DNA of 64,000 nt from Phycisphaerales bacterium (GCA_029260515.1 JAJDDC010000070.1:434001-498000); one strand, 5' to 3'; numbered from the stretch's first letter, positions 1 through 9,450 are shown. The notes: generated from the letters alone by a model not told the origin. Numbers and translations: made by a program.

Positions 1-1
1 C

Positions 2-907
2 ACCGCCACCGGCGAGATCCACTTCATCTGCACCGGCTACCTCGCCGACTTCGACGGCGACCCCTCCACACGCGACACGCTCGTCGTCCGCCTCGACGGC
101 GCCGGCTTCGTCGTCTGGTCCAACCTCTACCGCTTCCCCTACGGCGAGGAAGGCCTGGGCGTCGAGATCGCCGGCAACGGCGAGATCATCGTCACCGGTC
201 TCGAGCACTCCGACGAGTACACCTCGTTCATGATGCGCCTCGACCCCGCCGGCGGGCTCATCTGGTACAACCGCTACTTCGGATTCGACGCCGTGGACGG
301 CTCCGTCCGCGAGGTCGGCGGCTCGCGCATCGCGACCGTCGGCGTCGGGCCCACCCCCATCGCGGGCGACTCCGAGGCGCTGCTCATGCAGACCACCGCC
401 ACCGGCGCCCCCTTCTCCACCCTCGCCTACGGCGGCGACCGCCGCGAAGCGGGCGACGCCCTCGACATCTCCGAGGACGGCTTCGTCATCGGCGCGCACA
501 CCGAGTCCTTCGCCTTCGGCGCCGAGGACTTCTACGTCCTCCGCACCGACGCCGGCGGCAAGACCGGGTGCGAGCAGGAACGCCAGGTCGACTTCCAGCC
601 CGTCCAGCCCGAGCTCGTCCAGCTCCAGCTCCGAGGCCTCGAGGCCCCGCAGAACATCACCTGGCAGTGGGAGTACGAGCAGCCCATGTTCCCCATCGAG
701 CAGGTCTGCGACACCGGCGGCTGCCCCACCTGCGCCGCCGAGTGGGCGCCCCCCTTCGCGGTCAGCGATTTCTCCGACATCATCGCCTTCCTCGGCGCCT
801 TCGGGGCCTGCGACCCGTGTGCGGCCGCCCTCGCCCCGCCCGTCGCCTCGTGCGACTTCTCCGACGTCATCGCCTTCCTCGCCACCTTCGGCGCCCCCTG
901 CCCGTGA
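2..907 (+). CDS. Secreted GC-type dockerin protein, C-terminal part (5' end lies outside the window)
   Basis: The reading frame is open from the first bases of the window to a TGA at 905-907, so only the last 301 residues or so are visible. The body repeats short beta-rich units ending in Leu-Asp-rich turns, which resembles a PQQ-like or delta-60 type propeller. The last 60 residues hold two copies of the GC-type dockerin unit (SDFSDIIAFLGAFG and CDFSDVIAFLATFG), and the protein ends in Cys-Pro. The segment RTDAGGKTGCE closely matches a segment of the next gene, so the two are probably tandem paralogues. Known: such modules occur at the C-termini of exported Phycisphaerae proteins. Inferred: cell-surface or extracellular location. 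The enzymatic role, if any, is unknown. Confidence 0.8.
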   Translation, partial: TATGEIHFICTGYLADFDGDPSTRDTLVVRLDGAGFVVWSNLYRFPYGEEGLGVEIAGNGEIIVTGLEHSDEYTSFMMRLDPAGGLIWYNRYFGFDAVDGSVREVGGSRIATVGVGPTPIAGDSEALLMQTTATGAPFSTLAYGGDRREAGDALDISEDGFVIGAHTESFAFGAEDFYVLRTDAGGKTGCEQERQVDFQPVQPELVQLQLRGLEAPQNITWQWEYEQPMFPIEQVCDTGGCPTCAAEWAPPFAVSDFSDIIAFLGAFGACDPCAAALAPPVASCDFSDVIAFLATFGAPCP

Positions 908-989
908 GCCCTGCCCGAAGACCAATGACGCCGAGTCATCACACCATCCCGAGCCTGATCCCGGAGTGAGAGCCGGACAGGCGCCGACG

Positions 990-1028
990 CCCGGGCGGGA
1001 GCCGCAACCCGCCCGGGTGTCTTTGTTT
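990..1028 (+). terminator. Rho-independent terminator
   Basis: A perfect 10-bp stem (CCCGGGCGGG at 990-999 and its complement at 1008-1017) with an 8-nt loop is followed by a T-rich tail (tgtctttgtttg). It lies about 80 bp after the first dockerin gene and separates it from its tandem paralogue. Confidence 0.65.
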
Positions 1029-1118
1029 GCAGATTTTGATAGGGGATCGGGCGCCCGATTCCGCTTCAACAGATGACCGAGTAGAGGTAGTGTGGGTCCA
1101 CCACAGGAGGGGACAGTC

Positions 1119-2657
1119 ATGACACGCCGCGCCGCCACCCTGGCCTTCACGCTCGCCGCCGTTGCGCTCGCCGCGCCCCACGCCGCCGCCCAGACCTTCG
1201 AGCGCGCGTTCGGCACGCCCGCCGCGACCGAACGAGCCAACTTCATCGCCCCCACCGCCTCGGGCGGGTACGTCATCACCGGGGGCGACTCGTCGGTGAA
1301 CGGCTTCAACGCCCCCTATGTCGCGCTCGTGGACGGCCTCGATTTCATCGCGTGGCAGCACATCTACTCGGGGCCCGGCGACCGCGTCGTCCACGACGTC
1401 CTCGAGGGCCCGGGCGGGAGCATCGTCTGCACCGTCGGCGCCGCCGAGACGCCCGGCTTCGGGCGTGGCATCTTCAAGCTCGACTCCAGCGGCCTCATCG
1501 TCTGGCGCACGCTCTACGAGGGCTCGAACATCCTCGCCGACATCAAGATGGACCGCGTCCCGGGCGGCGGCTACGTCTTCACCGGCGCGTACCGCCCCGC
1601 CGGCTCGGGCCCGACGCTCCCCATGCTCACACGCGTCGAAGAGAACGGCCTGCTCCTCTGGAACCGTATCTACGCGCACAACGTCCTCGGCAACAACCTC
1701 AACGCAAAGCTCGAAGACGTCCGCGCAGTCATCGACCGCGACGGCAAGCTCGCCTTCATCGCCTGCGGCACGGTCTCCACCGTCGGCGCCCCCAACGACG
1801 AGGGCCGCGCCCTCGTCATGCGCCTCACGTCCGACGGGAACGTCGACTGGGCTTACTCCTTCGGCTTCGCCGACAACACCCTCCTCGAGGCCATCAACCT
1901 CGACGTCGCACCCAACGACGACATCATCCTCGCCTGCAACGACCTGGGCGTCGGTATCGGCGACTCCGCCCTCATGCGCCTCGACGAGACCGGGAACTTC
2001 CTCTGGGAGACCGGCTACGAGTTCTTCGGCACGGGCGGATCCATGACACAGCTCCCCTCGGGCGACGTCATCATGTGCGGCCGCACCCGCAACCCCGCCA
2101 TCCCAGGGGGCCAGGCCGAGACCGTCCTCATCAAGACCAACGCCGCCGGCGCCCTCCAGTGGGCCCGCGCCTACGGCGGCCCCGGCTTCGCCTTCGGGCT
2201 CGACGCCACACCCATCCCCACCGGCTTCGCCTGCATCGGCACCAAGATCACCGGCAACCCCAGCGGCACCGCCGACATCCAGTGGGTCCGGACCGACGCG
2301 AACGGGCGCACCGGGTGCGAGACCGACGAGCCCGTCAACCAGATCACCCGCAACCCCAACCGCCGCGACGAGGCGATCGTCTCCGACACCATCTCCGGAC
2401 CCACGGGCCTCCCGCTCTCACGCAACCCGATCACGTACGTGCGTGACGAGGTCTGCGCGCAACCGCCCTGCCCGCTGTGCGCCTGCGACTGGGCGCCGCC
2501 CCTGGGCGTGTGCGACTTCTCCGACGTCGTCGCCTTCCTCACCTCCTTCGGCGCCGGCGCCGACGGGTGCGCGTGCGCCGTCGCCGTCCCGGTCACCCAG
2601 TGCGACTTCTCCGACGTCGTCGCCTTCCTGACCCAGTTCGGCACGAACTGCAACTAG
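1119..2657 (+). CDS. Secreted beta-repeat protein with GC-type dockerin
   Basis: 512 residues. The ATG at 1119 is chosen because a strong AGGAGGGG lies 6 nt upstream and the signal peptide starts there (n-region MTRRAA, hydrophobic core, cleavage after about residue 24 at AAA-Q). An earlier GTG at 1092 would add residues ahead of the signal peptide. The mature part consists of about 45-residue repeats with Gly-Gly-Tyr and Trp-containing strands, consistent with a beta-propeller. The last 65 residues contain two dockerin units (CDFSDVVAFLTSFG, CDFSDVVAFLTQFG) and end in Cys-Asn, with extra cysteines around them (CPLCAC) that could form disulfides. It is similar to the preceding gene. It is likely exported and surface-attached; ligand or function unknown. 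Confidence 0.85.
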   Translation: MTRRAATLAFTLAAVALAAPHAAAQTFERAFGTPAATERANFIAPTASGGYVITGGDSSVNGFNAPYVALVDGLDFIAWQHIYSGPGDRVVHDVLEGPGGSIVCTVGAAETPGFGRGIFKLDSSGLIVWRTLYEGSNILADIKMDRVPGGGYVFTGAYRPAGSGPTLPMLTRVEENGLLLWNRIYAHNVLGNNLNAKLEDVRAVIDRDGKLAFIACGTVSTVGAPNDEGRALVMRLTSDGNVDWAYSFGFADNTLLEAINLDVAPNDDIILACNDLGVGIGDSALMRLDETGNFLWETGYEFFGTGGSMTQLPSGDVIMCGRTRNPAIPGGQAETVLIKTNAAGALQWARAYGGPGFAFGLDATPIPTGFACIGTKITGNPSGTADIQWVRTDANGRTGCETDEPVNQITRNPNRRDEAIVSDTISGPTGLPLSRNPITYVRDEVCAQPPCPLCACDWAPPLGVCDFSDVVAFLTSFGAGADGCACAVAVPVTQCDFSDVVAFLTQFGTNCN

Positions 2658-2672
2658 CGCCCGCCCGGGCCC

Positions 2673-3722
2673 TCACTCGACCCGCAGCGACGCCCACACC
2701 GGGCGGTGGTCCGAGCCGATCGCCCCGCCCACGCCCGCCGCAGTCGGGCGCACCCGCCCCGCGTACATGATCTGGTCGATCCGCACGCCCGGCGCCAGCC
2801 CCAGCACACCCCGCCGAGGCTTCCACGACGCCCCCCGCCCCACCCCCACCGCGTCGTGCGCCTCGCCCAGCCCCGCGCCGCGCAGCTCTCGCAGATGGCC
2901 CGACCGGTACGGCGCGTTGAAGTCTCCCGCCAGGATCACCGCGTCCGGCGCCCCCTCGCCCGTCAGTCGAGTCTCCGCCCACGCCCCCAGCATCGCCGAC
3001 TGGCGACGCTGCTCCGCGACCGCCCTCCAAGACATCGGCGCCCACAGGTGCACGCACACGATCTCCACCACCGCCCCGCCGTGCTCCACAGACACCGTGA
3101 TCGCGGGCGATTCCCACACCCACCCCTCCGGCGCGAGCCTCGGCGCCCCGATGAACGCTTTCTTGCTCAGCACCGCCTCCCCGAACGCCCCACCCCCGGG
3201 CAGCTCGACGAAATGCGGGTACGCCTCGCCGAGCGCCTCGTGCAGCGCGCCCGACCACCCGGCCCGGTATTCCTGGATCAGCACCACGTCCGGGTCGATC
3301 CGGCGCACCTCGTCGATGAACGCCGACGGCTCCGTGTTGACGTACAGCACGTTCGCGCTCATGACGACCAGGTCGCCCGCGTCGCGTCCCCCGCCCCGCT
3401 CCGGCGCGAGCGACCACGCCGCCGGCCCCAGCGTCGCCGCCACCAGCAGCCCCACCACCACCGCCAGCCGACGCCGACGCGCCGCCATCGCCGCCAGCCC
3501 GACCACCACCAGCGCCACGCCCGCGTGGAACGTGAACGTCTCGACAAGCAGCGCCGCGAACGTCACCGCGGTCTCGATCGCGCCGCTGTGGGCCGGGTCG
3601 GGGCGCCAGAGGGCCGCAAGGACCTCCGCCACGACGAACACGCCCAGCCCCAACCAGGCCGCCCCCGCGAGAAACCCGGCAAACCTCGCGCGTGCGCGCG
3701 CGCCGCCCGTCGTCCAGTCCAT
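2673..3722 (-). CDS. Membrane-anchored endonuclease/exonuclease/phosphatase (EEP) family protein
   Basis: 349 residues. The N-terminus has three hydrophobic segments (about residues 11-33, 45-68 and 70-95), followed by an EEP-fold catalytic domain that would face the periplasm. Metal and catalytic motifs are visible in order: SANVLYVN, DVVLIQEY (the Glu binds metal), GDFNAPY (Asp-Asn) and the terminal SDHRPVW (Asp-His). Members cleave phosphodiester bonds in nucleic acids, lipids or sugar phosphates; the same architecture (three TM helices plus EEP) is common in uncharacterised bacterial proteins, so the substrate cannot be named. The ATG at 3722 is the only good start; longer versions of the frame run into the divergent regulator gene. 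It shares a divergent intergenic region with the LuxR-type gene. Confidence 0.85.
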   Translation of the reverse strand: MDWTTGGARARARFAGFLAGAAWLGLGVFVVAEVLAALWRPDPAHSGAIETAVTFAALLVETFTFHAGVALVVVGLAAMAARRRRLAVVVGLLVAATLGPAAWSLAPERGGGRDAGDLVVMSANVLYVNTEPSAFIDEVRRIDPDVVLIQEYRAGWSGALHEALGEAYPHFVELPGGGAFGEAVLSKKAFIGAPRLAPEGWVWESPAITVSVEHGGAVVEIVCVHLWAPMSWRAVAEQRRQSAMLGAWAETRLTGEGAPDAVILAGDFNAPYRSGHLRELRGAGLGEAHDAVGVGRGASWKPRRGVLGLAPGVRIDQIMYAGRVRPTAAGVGGAIGSDHRPVWASLRVE

Positions 3723-3825
3723 GCCATCGCGTACGCCGCGTAACCCCCCGGGTTCGAGCGCTTTAGCTCGCCGCACCAGCCAACCCGCGGGGGGCGCCGC
3801 CGCCGACGGTCCCCCGTAGGGGTGA

Positions 3826-3853
3826 TTGTCAGCGCAGGGCCGCGACCTAAGAT
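3826..3853 (+). promoter_or_regulatory. Predicted sigma70-type promoter of the LuxR-family gene
   Basis: TTGTCA (3826-3831), a 16-nt spacer and TAAGAT (3848-3853) match the -35/-10 consensus at 5/6 and 5/6 positions. The proposed TTG start at 3862 lies 8 nt after the -10 box. This promoter would make a further-upstream TTG at 3826 part of the -35 element and so not a start. Confidence 0.5.
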
Positions 3854-3861
3854 GCCCCCTC

Positions 3862-4662
3862 TTGTATGAAGCAACGTCCGATCTACCCCCACTCGACGAG
3901 ACAGATGTCCGGGCCATCGTCCGGCTGATCGGGCGGGCCGCCGCCGACAACCGCCCCCCGGTCGAACGCAAGCGCGACCTCATGAACGGCCTGGCCCAGA
4001 TCGTCGACGCCGACGCCTGGCTCTGGGTCGTCAGCCGCCTGGGCGAAGACCAGAAACCCACCGCACTCAACCTCTTGCACGACGGCCTCGACGACGCGCA
4101 GGTCGCCGGCATCTTCGAGGCGACGTACTCGCCCGATGCGCCCCCGCCCGAGAACGAGCCGTTCATCCGCGAGCTGGCCAAGGGCGCCCCAATCACACGA
4201 CGCCGCGAGGACCTCGTCGCGGATACACACTGGAAGCCAAGCCCACACTTCCAACGCTACCGCGCCCCCATCGGGCTCGACGAGTTCATCTACGGCGGGT
4301 TCCCCTTCGAAACCGGGCTCATCAGCGCCATCGGTCTCCACCGAACCTCCGGCAAGCCCGCGTTCTCCGTCCGCGACCGGCGCCTCGTGCACATCGTCGT
4401 CTCCGAGATCGACTGGCTCCACCACGCGGGCATCCCGGGCGACGACGGCGCCCAGGCCCCCACGCTCTCCCCCCGCCTCCGCACCGTCTTCGGCCTGCTC
4501 CTCCAAGGCTGGCGACGACCCCAGATCGCCAAACACCTCGGCATCTCCGAGCACACCGCACGCGATCACATGCGCGCCGTCTACCGACACTTCAAGGCCG
4601 CCGACCACATCGAACTCATGAGCCGCTTCATGACCGGCGACGGCGGCGACATCCCGAGATAA
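3862..4662 (+). CDS. LuxR-type HTH transcriptional regulator
   Basis: 266 residues from a TTG at 3862. The frame is open from 3826, but 3826 falls in the predicted -35 box. The last 65 residues form a LuxR/FixJ-type helix-turn-helix (LSPRLRTVFGLLLQGW, then the recognition region HLGISEHTARDHMRAVYRHF), which binds DNA as a dimer. The N-terminal 200 residues show no receiver signature (no conserved Asp phosphorylation site) and resemble the loosely conserved sensor-like domains of stand-alone LuxR proteins. The ligand and targets are unknown. A terminator follows, so the gene is monocistronic. The start codon is the least certain part. Confidence 0.75.
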   Translation: MYEATSDLPPLDETDVRAIVRLIGRAAADNRPPVERKRDLMNGLAQIVDADAWLWVVSRLGEDQKPTALNLLHDGLDDAQVAGIFEATYSPDAPPPENEPFIRELAKGAPITRRREDLVADTHWKPSPHFQRYRAPIGLDEFIYGGFPFETGLISAIGLHRTSGKPAFSVRDRRLVHIVVSEIDWLHHAGIPGDDGAQAPTLSPRLRTVFGLLLQGWRRPQIAKHLGISEHTARDHMRAVYRHFKAADHIELMSRFMTGDGGDIPR

Positions 4663-4746
4663 CACCCCGCCGCAGGGGGGATTGCGACACACACGCACAC
4701 GCACGTAATCTCACGATCGCCCGAACCGCACGCGGCAGGGGGAAAG

Positions 4747-4783
4747 CGAGGACGCCGGGACCGACCCGCGGCGTCCTCGTTTC
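4747..4783 (+). terminator. Terminator between the LuxR-type gene and clpB
   Basis: An 11-bp perfect stem (CGAGGACGCCG at 4747-4757, complement at 4769-4779) with an 11-nt loop is followed by TTTC. It lies between convergent genes, and the minus-strand version also ends in a short T-run, so it could act in both directions. Confidence 0.65.
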
Positions 4784-4873
4784 GTGTGTAGTCGCCGGCG
4801 CCCACGCGCATCATCCCGCGCAACGCCCGCGATCGGCTGTGCACCCGCCGAGCGGGTGATCCGGACCGATCGG

Positions 4874-7600
4874 CTACGCCGCGCGCTTCCCGCCCTTCTC
4901 GAACACGAACCGCCCGTCGCCGAACCCCACGCGGACCGTCTCCCCCGCCCCGAACTCCCCCGCCAGGATCCTGCTCGCCAGGGGGTTCTCGATCCGCTGC
5001 TGGATGACGCGCTTCAGGGGCCGCGCCCCGTACGCCGGGTCGTACCCCTCGCTCGCCAGCTGTGCCTTGGCCTCGTCGGTGATCTCGAAGCCGATCTCGC
5101 GCTCCGCCAGCCGCTTCTTGAGGTGCGCCGTCTGGATCTCCACGATCGGCGCCAGCGCCTCACGGGTCAGCTGGTGGAAGACGACCACCTCGTCAATCCT
5201 GTTCAACAACTCGGGCCGGAAGAACTGCTGACGCATGCCCACGTCAAACCGCGCCCGCATCTCCCCCTCTTCGGGATTCAGGCCGGTCCCCTCGATCTCT
5301 GCCCCCGGCCCCCGGCGCACCAGGTCTCTCACTGCGGCCTCGATCTCCCAGTCCTCCGCCCCCTTCTCGGTCATCTCCTGGATCTTCTGCGAGCCCAGGT
5401 TGCTCGTCATCACCACGATCGCGTTGCGGAAATCAACCGTCCGCCCCTGCCCGTCCGTCAGCCGCCCGTCGTCGAGCAGCTGCAAGAGCACGTTGAACAC
5501 GTCCGGGTGCGCCTTCTCGACCTCGTCGAGCAAGATCACGCAGTACGGCCGCCGCCGCACCGCCTCGGTCAACGCCCCGCCCTCCTCGTATCCGACATAG
5601 CCGGGCGGCGCCCCGATCAGCCGGCTCACCGCGTGCTTCTCCATGTACTCGGACATGTCGATCCGCACCATCGCGTCCTCGGTGTCGAACAGGAACTGCG
5701 CCAGCGTCTTGCACGTCTCGGTCTTGCCCACACCCGTCGGGCCCAGGAACAAGAAACTCCCGATGGGCCTGTCCGGGTCGCCCAGCCCCGCCCGCGACCG
5801 GCGCACCGCGTCCGCGACGACGCGCAGCGCCTCGTCCTGCCCCACCACCCGCTCGCGGAGGTGCTCCTCCATCCGCGTCAGCTTCTCGCGCTCGGTCTCG
5901 ACCAGTCGGCTCACCGGGATCCCGGTCCAGCGCGCGACCACCGACGCGATCTGCTCGGCGTCCACTTCTTCCTTTATCAGCGTTTCCCCCGCCGCCTCGC
6001 GCTCGCGCAGGTCTCCCTCGGCCCGCGCGTACCGCTTCTCGAGCTCCTTGATGTCGCCGTACTGGATCCGCGCCGCGGTCTCCAGGTCGCCACGCCGCTG
6101 CGCCTGCTCGAGCTCGACCTTCTTCGCTTCGATCTCGCTCTTGACCGAGCTGATCGCGTCCAGGTCCTTCTTCTCCGCCTCCCAGCGCGCCGTCAGCGCC
6201 CCGTTCTGTTCCTGCAGCTCGCTCAGCTCCTTCTCGATCCGCCCCAGCTCCCGATCCTCGGTCGTGCGGGCATCCTGCCCGTTCTTCTTCCCCTCCTTCG
6301 CCGCGATCCTGATCGCCTCCCGCTCCATCTCGAGCTGCATGATCCGCCGACGCAGCTCGTCGAGCCCCGTCGGCATCGAGTCGTTCTCCATCCGCAGCGC
6401 GCTGGCCGCCTCGTCCACAAGGTCGATCGCCTTGTCGGGCAGGAACCGATCCGCGATGTACCGGTTGCTCAGGTTCGCCGCCGCCAGGATCGCCCCGTCC
6501 TGGATCGTCACGCCGTGATGCGTCTCGTACCGCTCCTTGAGCCCCCGGAGGATCGCGACCGTCTCCTCGACGCTCGGCTGGTCCACCACGATCGGCTGGA
6601 ATCGGCGCTCGAACGCCGCGTCCTTCTCGATGTGCTTGCGGTATTCGTCGAGCGTCGTCGCGCCGATCGCCCGCAGCTCGCCCCGCGCCAGCGCCGGCTT
6701 GAGCATGTTCCCCGCGCTCACCGCCCCCTCCGCCGCCCCCGCCCCCAGGATCGTGTGCAGTTCGTCGATGAAAAGAATGATCTCCCCGTCGCTCGCCGTC
6801 ACCTCGCGCAGAACAGCCTTCAGCCGCTCCTCGAACTCGCCCCGGAACTTCGCCCCCGCCAGCAGCGACCCGACGTCAAGCGCGATGATCCGCTTGCCCT
6901 GCATCGACTCGGGCGCATCGCGGTTGATGATCCGCAGCGCGATGCCCTCCGCGATCGCCGTCTTGCCCACCCCCGGCTCGCCGATCAGGACAGGGTTGTT
7001 CTTCGTCCGACGGCTCAGCACCTGCATGCACCGCCGGATCTCCTCGTCACGCCCGATGACCGGATCCAGCTTGCCCTGCTGGGCCTTCTCCGTCAGGTCT
7101 ATCCCGTACTTCTTGAGCGCCTCCAGATTGCTCTCCGCCTCCGGGTCGTTGACGTGCTCGACGCCCGAGGCCCGGCGGATCTGCCCGACCGCGTCGGCGA
7201 CGTGCTTCTTGTCCACGCCGAGCGTCGAGAGCAGATCCCGCGCCCCCGCCTTCACCTCCGCCAGCGCGAGCAGCAGGTGCTCGCTCGACACGTACGCGTC
7301 CGACCGCTGCTTCGCCTCCGCCTCCGCCCTCGCGAGCACCTCCATGATCGCCCGCCCGCCCGAGCCCGCGCCGCTCGACGTCGTTGGCAACCGCGCGATC
7401 TCGCTCTCGGATATCTGCCTCACCCGCGCCGGATCCACCCCCGTCTTCTCCAGGATCGACCACACCGCCCCCCCCCGCTCCTCGAGCAACGCGTGCAGCA
7501 CGTGCAGCCCGGTCACCTCAGGGTTCGACCGCCCCACCGCGTCCTGCTGGGCCGAGGCCAGGGCCTTCTGGGCCATCGTCGTCATGCGTTCTGGGTTCAT
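4874..7600 (-). CDS. clpB: ClpB ATP-dependent protein disaggregase
   Basis: 908 residues, slightly longer than the roughly 860 usual for the family. Order of parts: a Clp N-domain (1-145), AAA1 with Walker A GEPGVGKT (207-214) and Walker B ILFIDELH, a long Glu/Lys-rich M-domain coiled coil (roughly 400-530), then AAA2 with Walker A GPTGVGKT, Walker [14 protein letters not shown] and the C-terminal D2-small domain. The M-domain marks it as ClpB rather than ClpA or ClpC. ClpB hexamers work with DnaK to pull apart aggregated proteins in the cytoplasm after stress. The ATG at 7600 aligns with the family N-terminus ([14 protein letters not shown]); an in-frame extension to 7750 has no family support. 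No CIRCE element or clear heat-shock promoter was seen upstream. Confidence 0.97.
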   Translation of the reverse strand: MNPERMTTMAQKALASAQQDAVGRSNPEVTGLHVLHALLEERGGAVWSILEKTGVDPARVRQISESEIARLPTTSSGAGSGGRAIMEVLARAEAEAKQRSDAYVSSEHLLLALAEVKAGARDLLSTLGVDKKHVADAVGQIRRASGVEHVNDPEAESNLEALKKYGIDLTEKAQQGKLDPVIGRDEEIRRCMQVLSRRTKNNPVLIGEPGVGKTAIAEGIALRIINRDAPESMQGKRIIALDVGSLLAGAKFRGEFEERLKAVLREVTASDGEIILFIDELHTILGAGAAEGAVSAGNMLKPALARGELRAIGATTLDEYRKHIEKDAAFERRFQPIVVDQPSVEETVAILRGLKERYETHHGVTIQDGAILAAANLSNRYIADRFLPDKAIDLVDEAASALRMENDSMPTGLDELRRRIMQLEMEREAIRIAAKEGKKNGQDARTTEDRELGRIEKELSELQEQNGALTARWEAEKKDLDAISSVKSEIEAKKVELEQAQRRGDLETAARIQYGDIKELEKRYARAEGDLREREAAGETLIKEEVDAEQIASVVARWTGIPVSRLVETEREKLTRMEEHLRERVVGQDEALRVVADAVRRSRAGLGDPDRPIGSFLFLGPTGVGKTETCKTLAQFLFDTEDAMVRIDMSEYMEKHAVSRLIGAPPGYVGYEEGGALTEAVRRRPYCVILLDEVEKAHPDVFNVLLQLLDDGRLTDGQGRTVDFRNAIVVMTSNLGSQKIQEMTEKGAEDWEIEAAVRDLVRRGPGAEIEGTGLNPEEGEMRARFDVGMRQQFFRPELLNRIDEVVVFHQLTREALAPIVEIQTAHLKKRLAEREIGFEITDEAKAQLASEGYDPAYGARPLKRVIQQRIENPLASRILAGEFGAGETVRVGFGDGRFVFEKGGKRAA

Positions 7601-7785
7601 GTCATCAGGGGATGCAACGGGCGCGCCCGCCAGGCGCACCCAGAACACCGCCCTCCGACGCCCCCAGGGGCCCTTCAACGCCCCCGGGCTGCCGAACTGA
7701 CAGACCGCGCCCCCCACCCGCCCCAAAAAGGGCAGCAGACCTTCCCACACGCCATCCTCCGGTTGTACAGGACTGCCGAGAGGCC

Positions 7786-7995
7786 TCAGGCCCTCAGGTC
7801 CAGACGCCGCCCCGTCTCGCCAGGGCCCGGGCGTTCGGCGATCGCCGCCCGACCGCTCGTGCCGACCTCGCCCGCCGCCCGGATCAACCCCACAAGCGCA
7901 TCCCCCTGACGCTCGGCCGCGTCCAGGGTCTTGCGCGCAACCGCGACGCTGATCTGACTCGACAGGTCAACATGCCCGAGGGGCGTGACGTGCAT
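7786..7995 (-). CDS. Small YjfB-like putative motility protein
   Basis: 69 residues, with ATG at 7995. The core LSSQISVAVARKTLDAAERQ and the ending GRRLDLRA match the layout of the YjfB family (PF14070): a helix with Gln-x-x-Ser-x-Ala-Val followed by Lys and a conserved -D-hydrophobic-R/K-hydrophobic tail. Family members are short proteins linked to motility regulons in Bacillus; their molecular role is not known. No other flagellar or pilus gene is adjacent; the neighbour downstream on the same strand is clpB. No Shine-Dalgarno sequence is evident. A longer version of the frame (to 8112) adds Cys/Gly-rich sequence without family resemblance and was not used. Confidence 0.6.
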   Translation of the reverse strand: MHVTPLGHVDLSSQISVAVARKTLDAAERQGDALVGLIRAAGEVGTSGRAAIAERPGPGETGRRLDLRA

Positions 7996-8609
7996 GCGAG
8001 TGACATCGTCGCGTCCGCCGCCCCGCTGCACCCCGAGCCCAGAACCGTGCCCGGGAGGCCCGCAAGACCCGATATCGGCGCAAAAAAAGCGCGTCGGGTC
8101 GCTCTGCGGCATGCCCGTGGTCTGTTCGAAACCCCAGATCGAAGTGGGCGCCCCTCGCCGGATCCCGACCTTCCACTCGCGGGAGGCCTGGTCTTCGTCC
8201 GGAACCGCCGGGGCTCCCTCTGGGTGTCATAAGGGCTCGAACAATGATCCACGGGCGCAACCGCAAAGCGACCCGACGCGCCCGCACGAACATACATCGT
8301 CCCCCCCCGCGGGGCGACCCGAATCTTGGACGTGGCACACTTCTCTCGCGTGCCGCCCCCGACCCGGCCCCTCCACGAGCCGCGGCCCGCCCCGCCCGCC
8401 CCCCGCCCCTCGGGAACCGCCCCGACCGCCCCGCGTACCGGACCGAGTGTTGACCGCCCCCCGAGGGGCAGGTACAACACCCTCCGCGCACACGCCCAAC
8501 CCCGGGCCGCGCGGGGCGAGCCCCAGCCCCCACGGGCCCGCCGCGACCCCCCTACCCTCCAACTCCCCCGGGCCGAACAGCACGGGGCCGACAAGCACGA
8601 GGTGACACG
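7996..8609. other. 614-bp intergenic region with no supported gene
   Basis: Several overlapping frames are open here on both strands, but they have Pro/Arg-rich translations typical of random GC-rich DNA and no ribosome-binding sites. The only structure seen is a pair of 15-bp inverted arms (GCGCGTCGGGTCGCT at 8089-8103 and its complement at 8267-8281), 163 bp apart. Promoters for the divergent small genes on either side must lie here, but no convincing -35/-10 pair was found. Confidence 0.5.
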
Positions 8610-8882
8610 ATGACCCGACGCGCCGTCCGCAACTCGATCGCCCTCGCCGCCACCGCGACGCTCCTCGCGGGCTGCTCCGGGCCCAAGCACGCCGGCGCCG
8701 TCGGCAAGTACCGCAACAACCCCAGCCCGGCGCTCACCACCCTGGCCAAGCGCCCTTCCGACAACCGCAACTCCATGGCCATCATGCAGGACACCAACTG
8801 GCGCATGTTCTGGGAGGACGGCGGACGCGCGATGATGCTCGACCGCCCCAGCCGCCTCAGCCCCAAGCCCATCCCCTACTGA
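8610..8882 (+). CDS. Small lipoprotein, function unknown
   Basis: 90 residues. The N-terminus is a lipoprotein signal (positive MTRR, hydrophobic stretch, lipobox LLAGC with the lipidated Cys at residue 22). The mature part of 68 residues is basic and polar and contains a MFWEDGGRAMMLDRPSRLSP segment; no family was recognised. A GAGGTGA stretch 4-10 nt before the ATG serves as ribosome-binding site. A strong terminator follows directly, so it is transcribed alone. It probably sits in the inner or outer membrane facing the periplasm. Confidence 0.75.
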   Translation: MTRRAVRNSIALAATATLLAGCSGPKHAGAVGKYRNNPSPALTTLAKRPSDNRNSMAIMQDTNWRMFWEDGGRAMMLDRPSRLSPKPIPY

Positions 8883-8906
8883 TCCACACACAACGCAGCG
8901 CACGCG

Positions 8907-8933
8907 AAAGGGCCGCCCGAGGGCGGCCCTTTT
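8907..8933 (+). terminator. Strong Rho-independent terminator
   Basis: A 12-bp perfect stem (AAAGGGCCGCCC at 8907-8918 and its complement at 8921-8932) ends in TTTT. It ends the small lipoprotein gene and, since the arms start with AAA, could also stop minus-strand transcription from the HTH gene at 8983. Confidence 0.85.
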
Positions 8934-8982
8934 CATTGCTCGACACGGAGCCGGGCCCCGCCGCCCGGGCCCGCCTCGTCCG

Positions 8983-9450
8983 TCACTTGGCCGTGTAGCG
9001 ACCGCGGCTCACGCGCTTGAACCGCTTGTCCTTGATCAGCGTCTGGTTCACGATCGTGCGGAAGTTCTCCGCGCTCGTCCTGTACCCCGCCTGACGCACA
9101 GCGTCGGCGACCTCGGTCACCGTCATCGTCTTTGTCTTGAGCACCTTCACGAGCGAGTCGGCCAGGTTCGCGTCGTTGCGGGGCCGCTTGCGCACGCCCC
9201 CGATGCTCACCCCGCCCAGCCCGCCCAGCTCCCCGAGCTCACGCTCGATCTGCTCGAGCTCCTCGGCGAGCTTGTCCCGCCTGCGTTCGAGCCGACGCAC
9301 CGTCTGCTGGCGCCTCGACAGCTCCCGCGCCAGCGCGTCCGTGCTCACGCGTCCCAGCCCCGATCGCGGCGCAGCGCCCGGGCCGCCCGCCTTCTTGCGA
9401 CCACGCTTCTTTGAGGTTCTTTTTTTCGAACGCGCTTTCTTCTTGGCCAC
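8983..9450 (-). CDS. Histone H1-like basic protein with winged-helix (HARE-type) C-terminus
   Basis: 155 residues from a GTG at 9450, chosen because AGGAG lies 6 nt upstream; an ATG eight codons earlier sits on the wrong side of that site. Residues 1-30 are almost all Lys/Arg/Ser (AKKKARSKKRTSKKRGRKK), a DNA- or RNA-binding tail. The middle (about 45-85) is a heptad-like coiled coil (RRQQTVRRLERRRDKLAEEL). The last 60 residues form a winged helix of the HARE-HTH/histone H1 type (MTVTEVADAVRQAGY then FRTIVNQTLIKDKRFKRVSRGRYT). Related proteins are frequent in planctomycetes and may organise the nucleoid; this is inference. A TACAAT at 9566-9561 (minus strand) may be its -10 box. Confidence 0.75.
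   Translation of the reverse strand: MAKKKARSKKRTSKKRGRKKAGGPGAAPRSGLGRVSTDALARELSRRQQTVRRLERRRDKLAEELEQIERELGELGGLGGVSIGGVRKRPRNDANLADSLVKVLKTKTMTVTEVADAVRQAGYRTSAENFRTIVNQTLIKDKRFKRVSRGRYTAK

Noticed and set aside
3745..3800. A GGTTCGA-like stretch suggesting a tRNA T-arm
   Set aside because: The flanking bases cannot form the acceptor, D- and anticodon stems, and there is no CCA-adjacent structure. It also overlaps a promoter region of two genes.
4784..7909. A long open frame (over 1000 codons) on the plus strand opposite clpB
   Set aside because: It has a Leu/Arg/His/Pro-rich translation typical of the antisense of a high-GC gene, no ribosome-binding site and no family match; ClpB on the minus strand is unambiguous.
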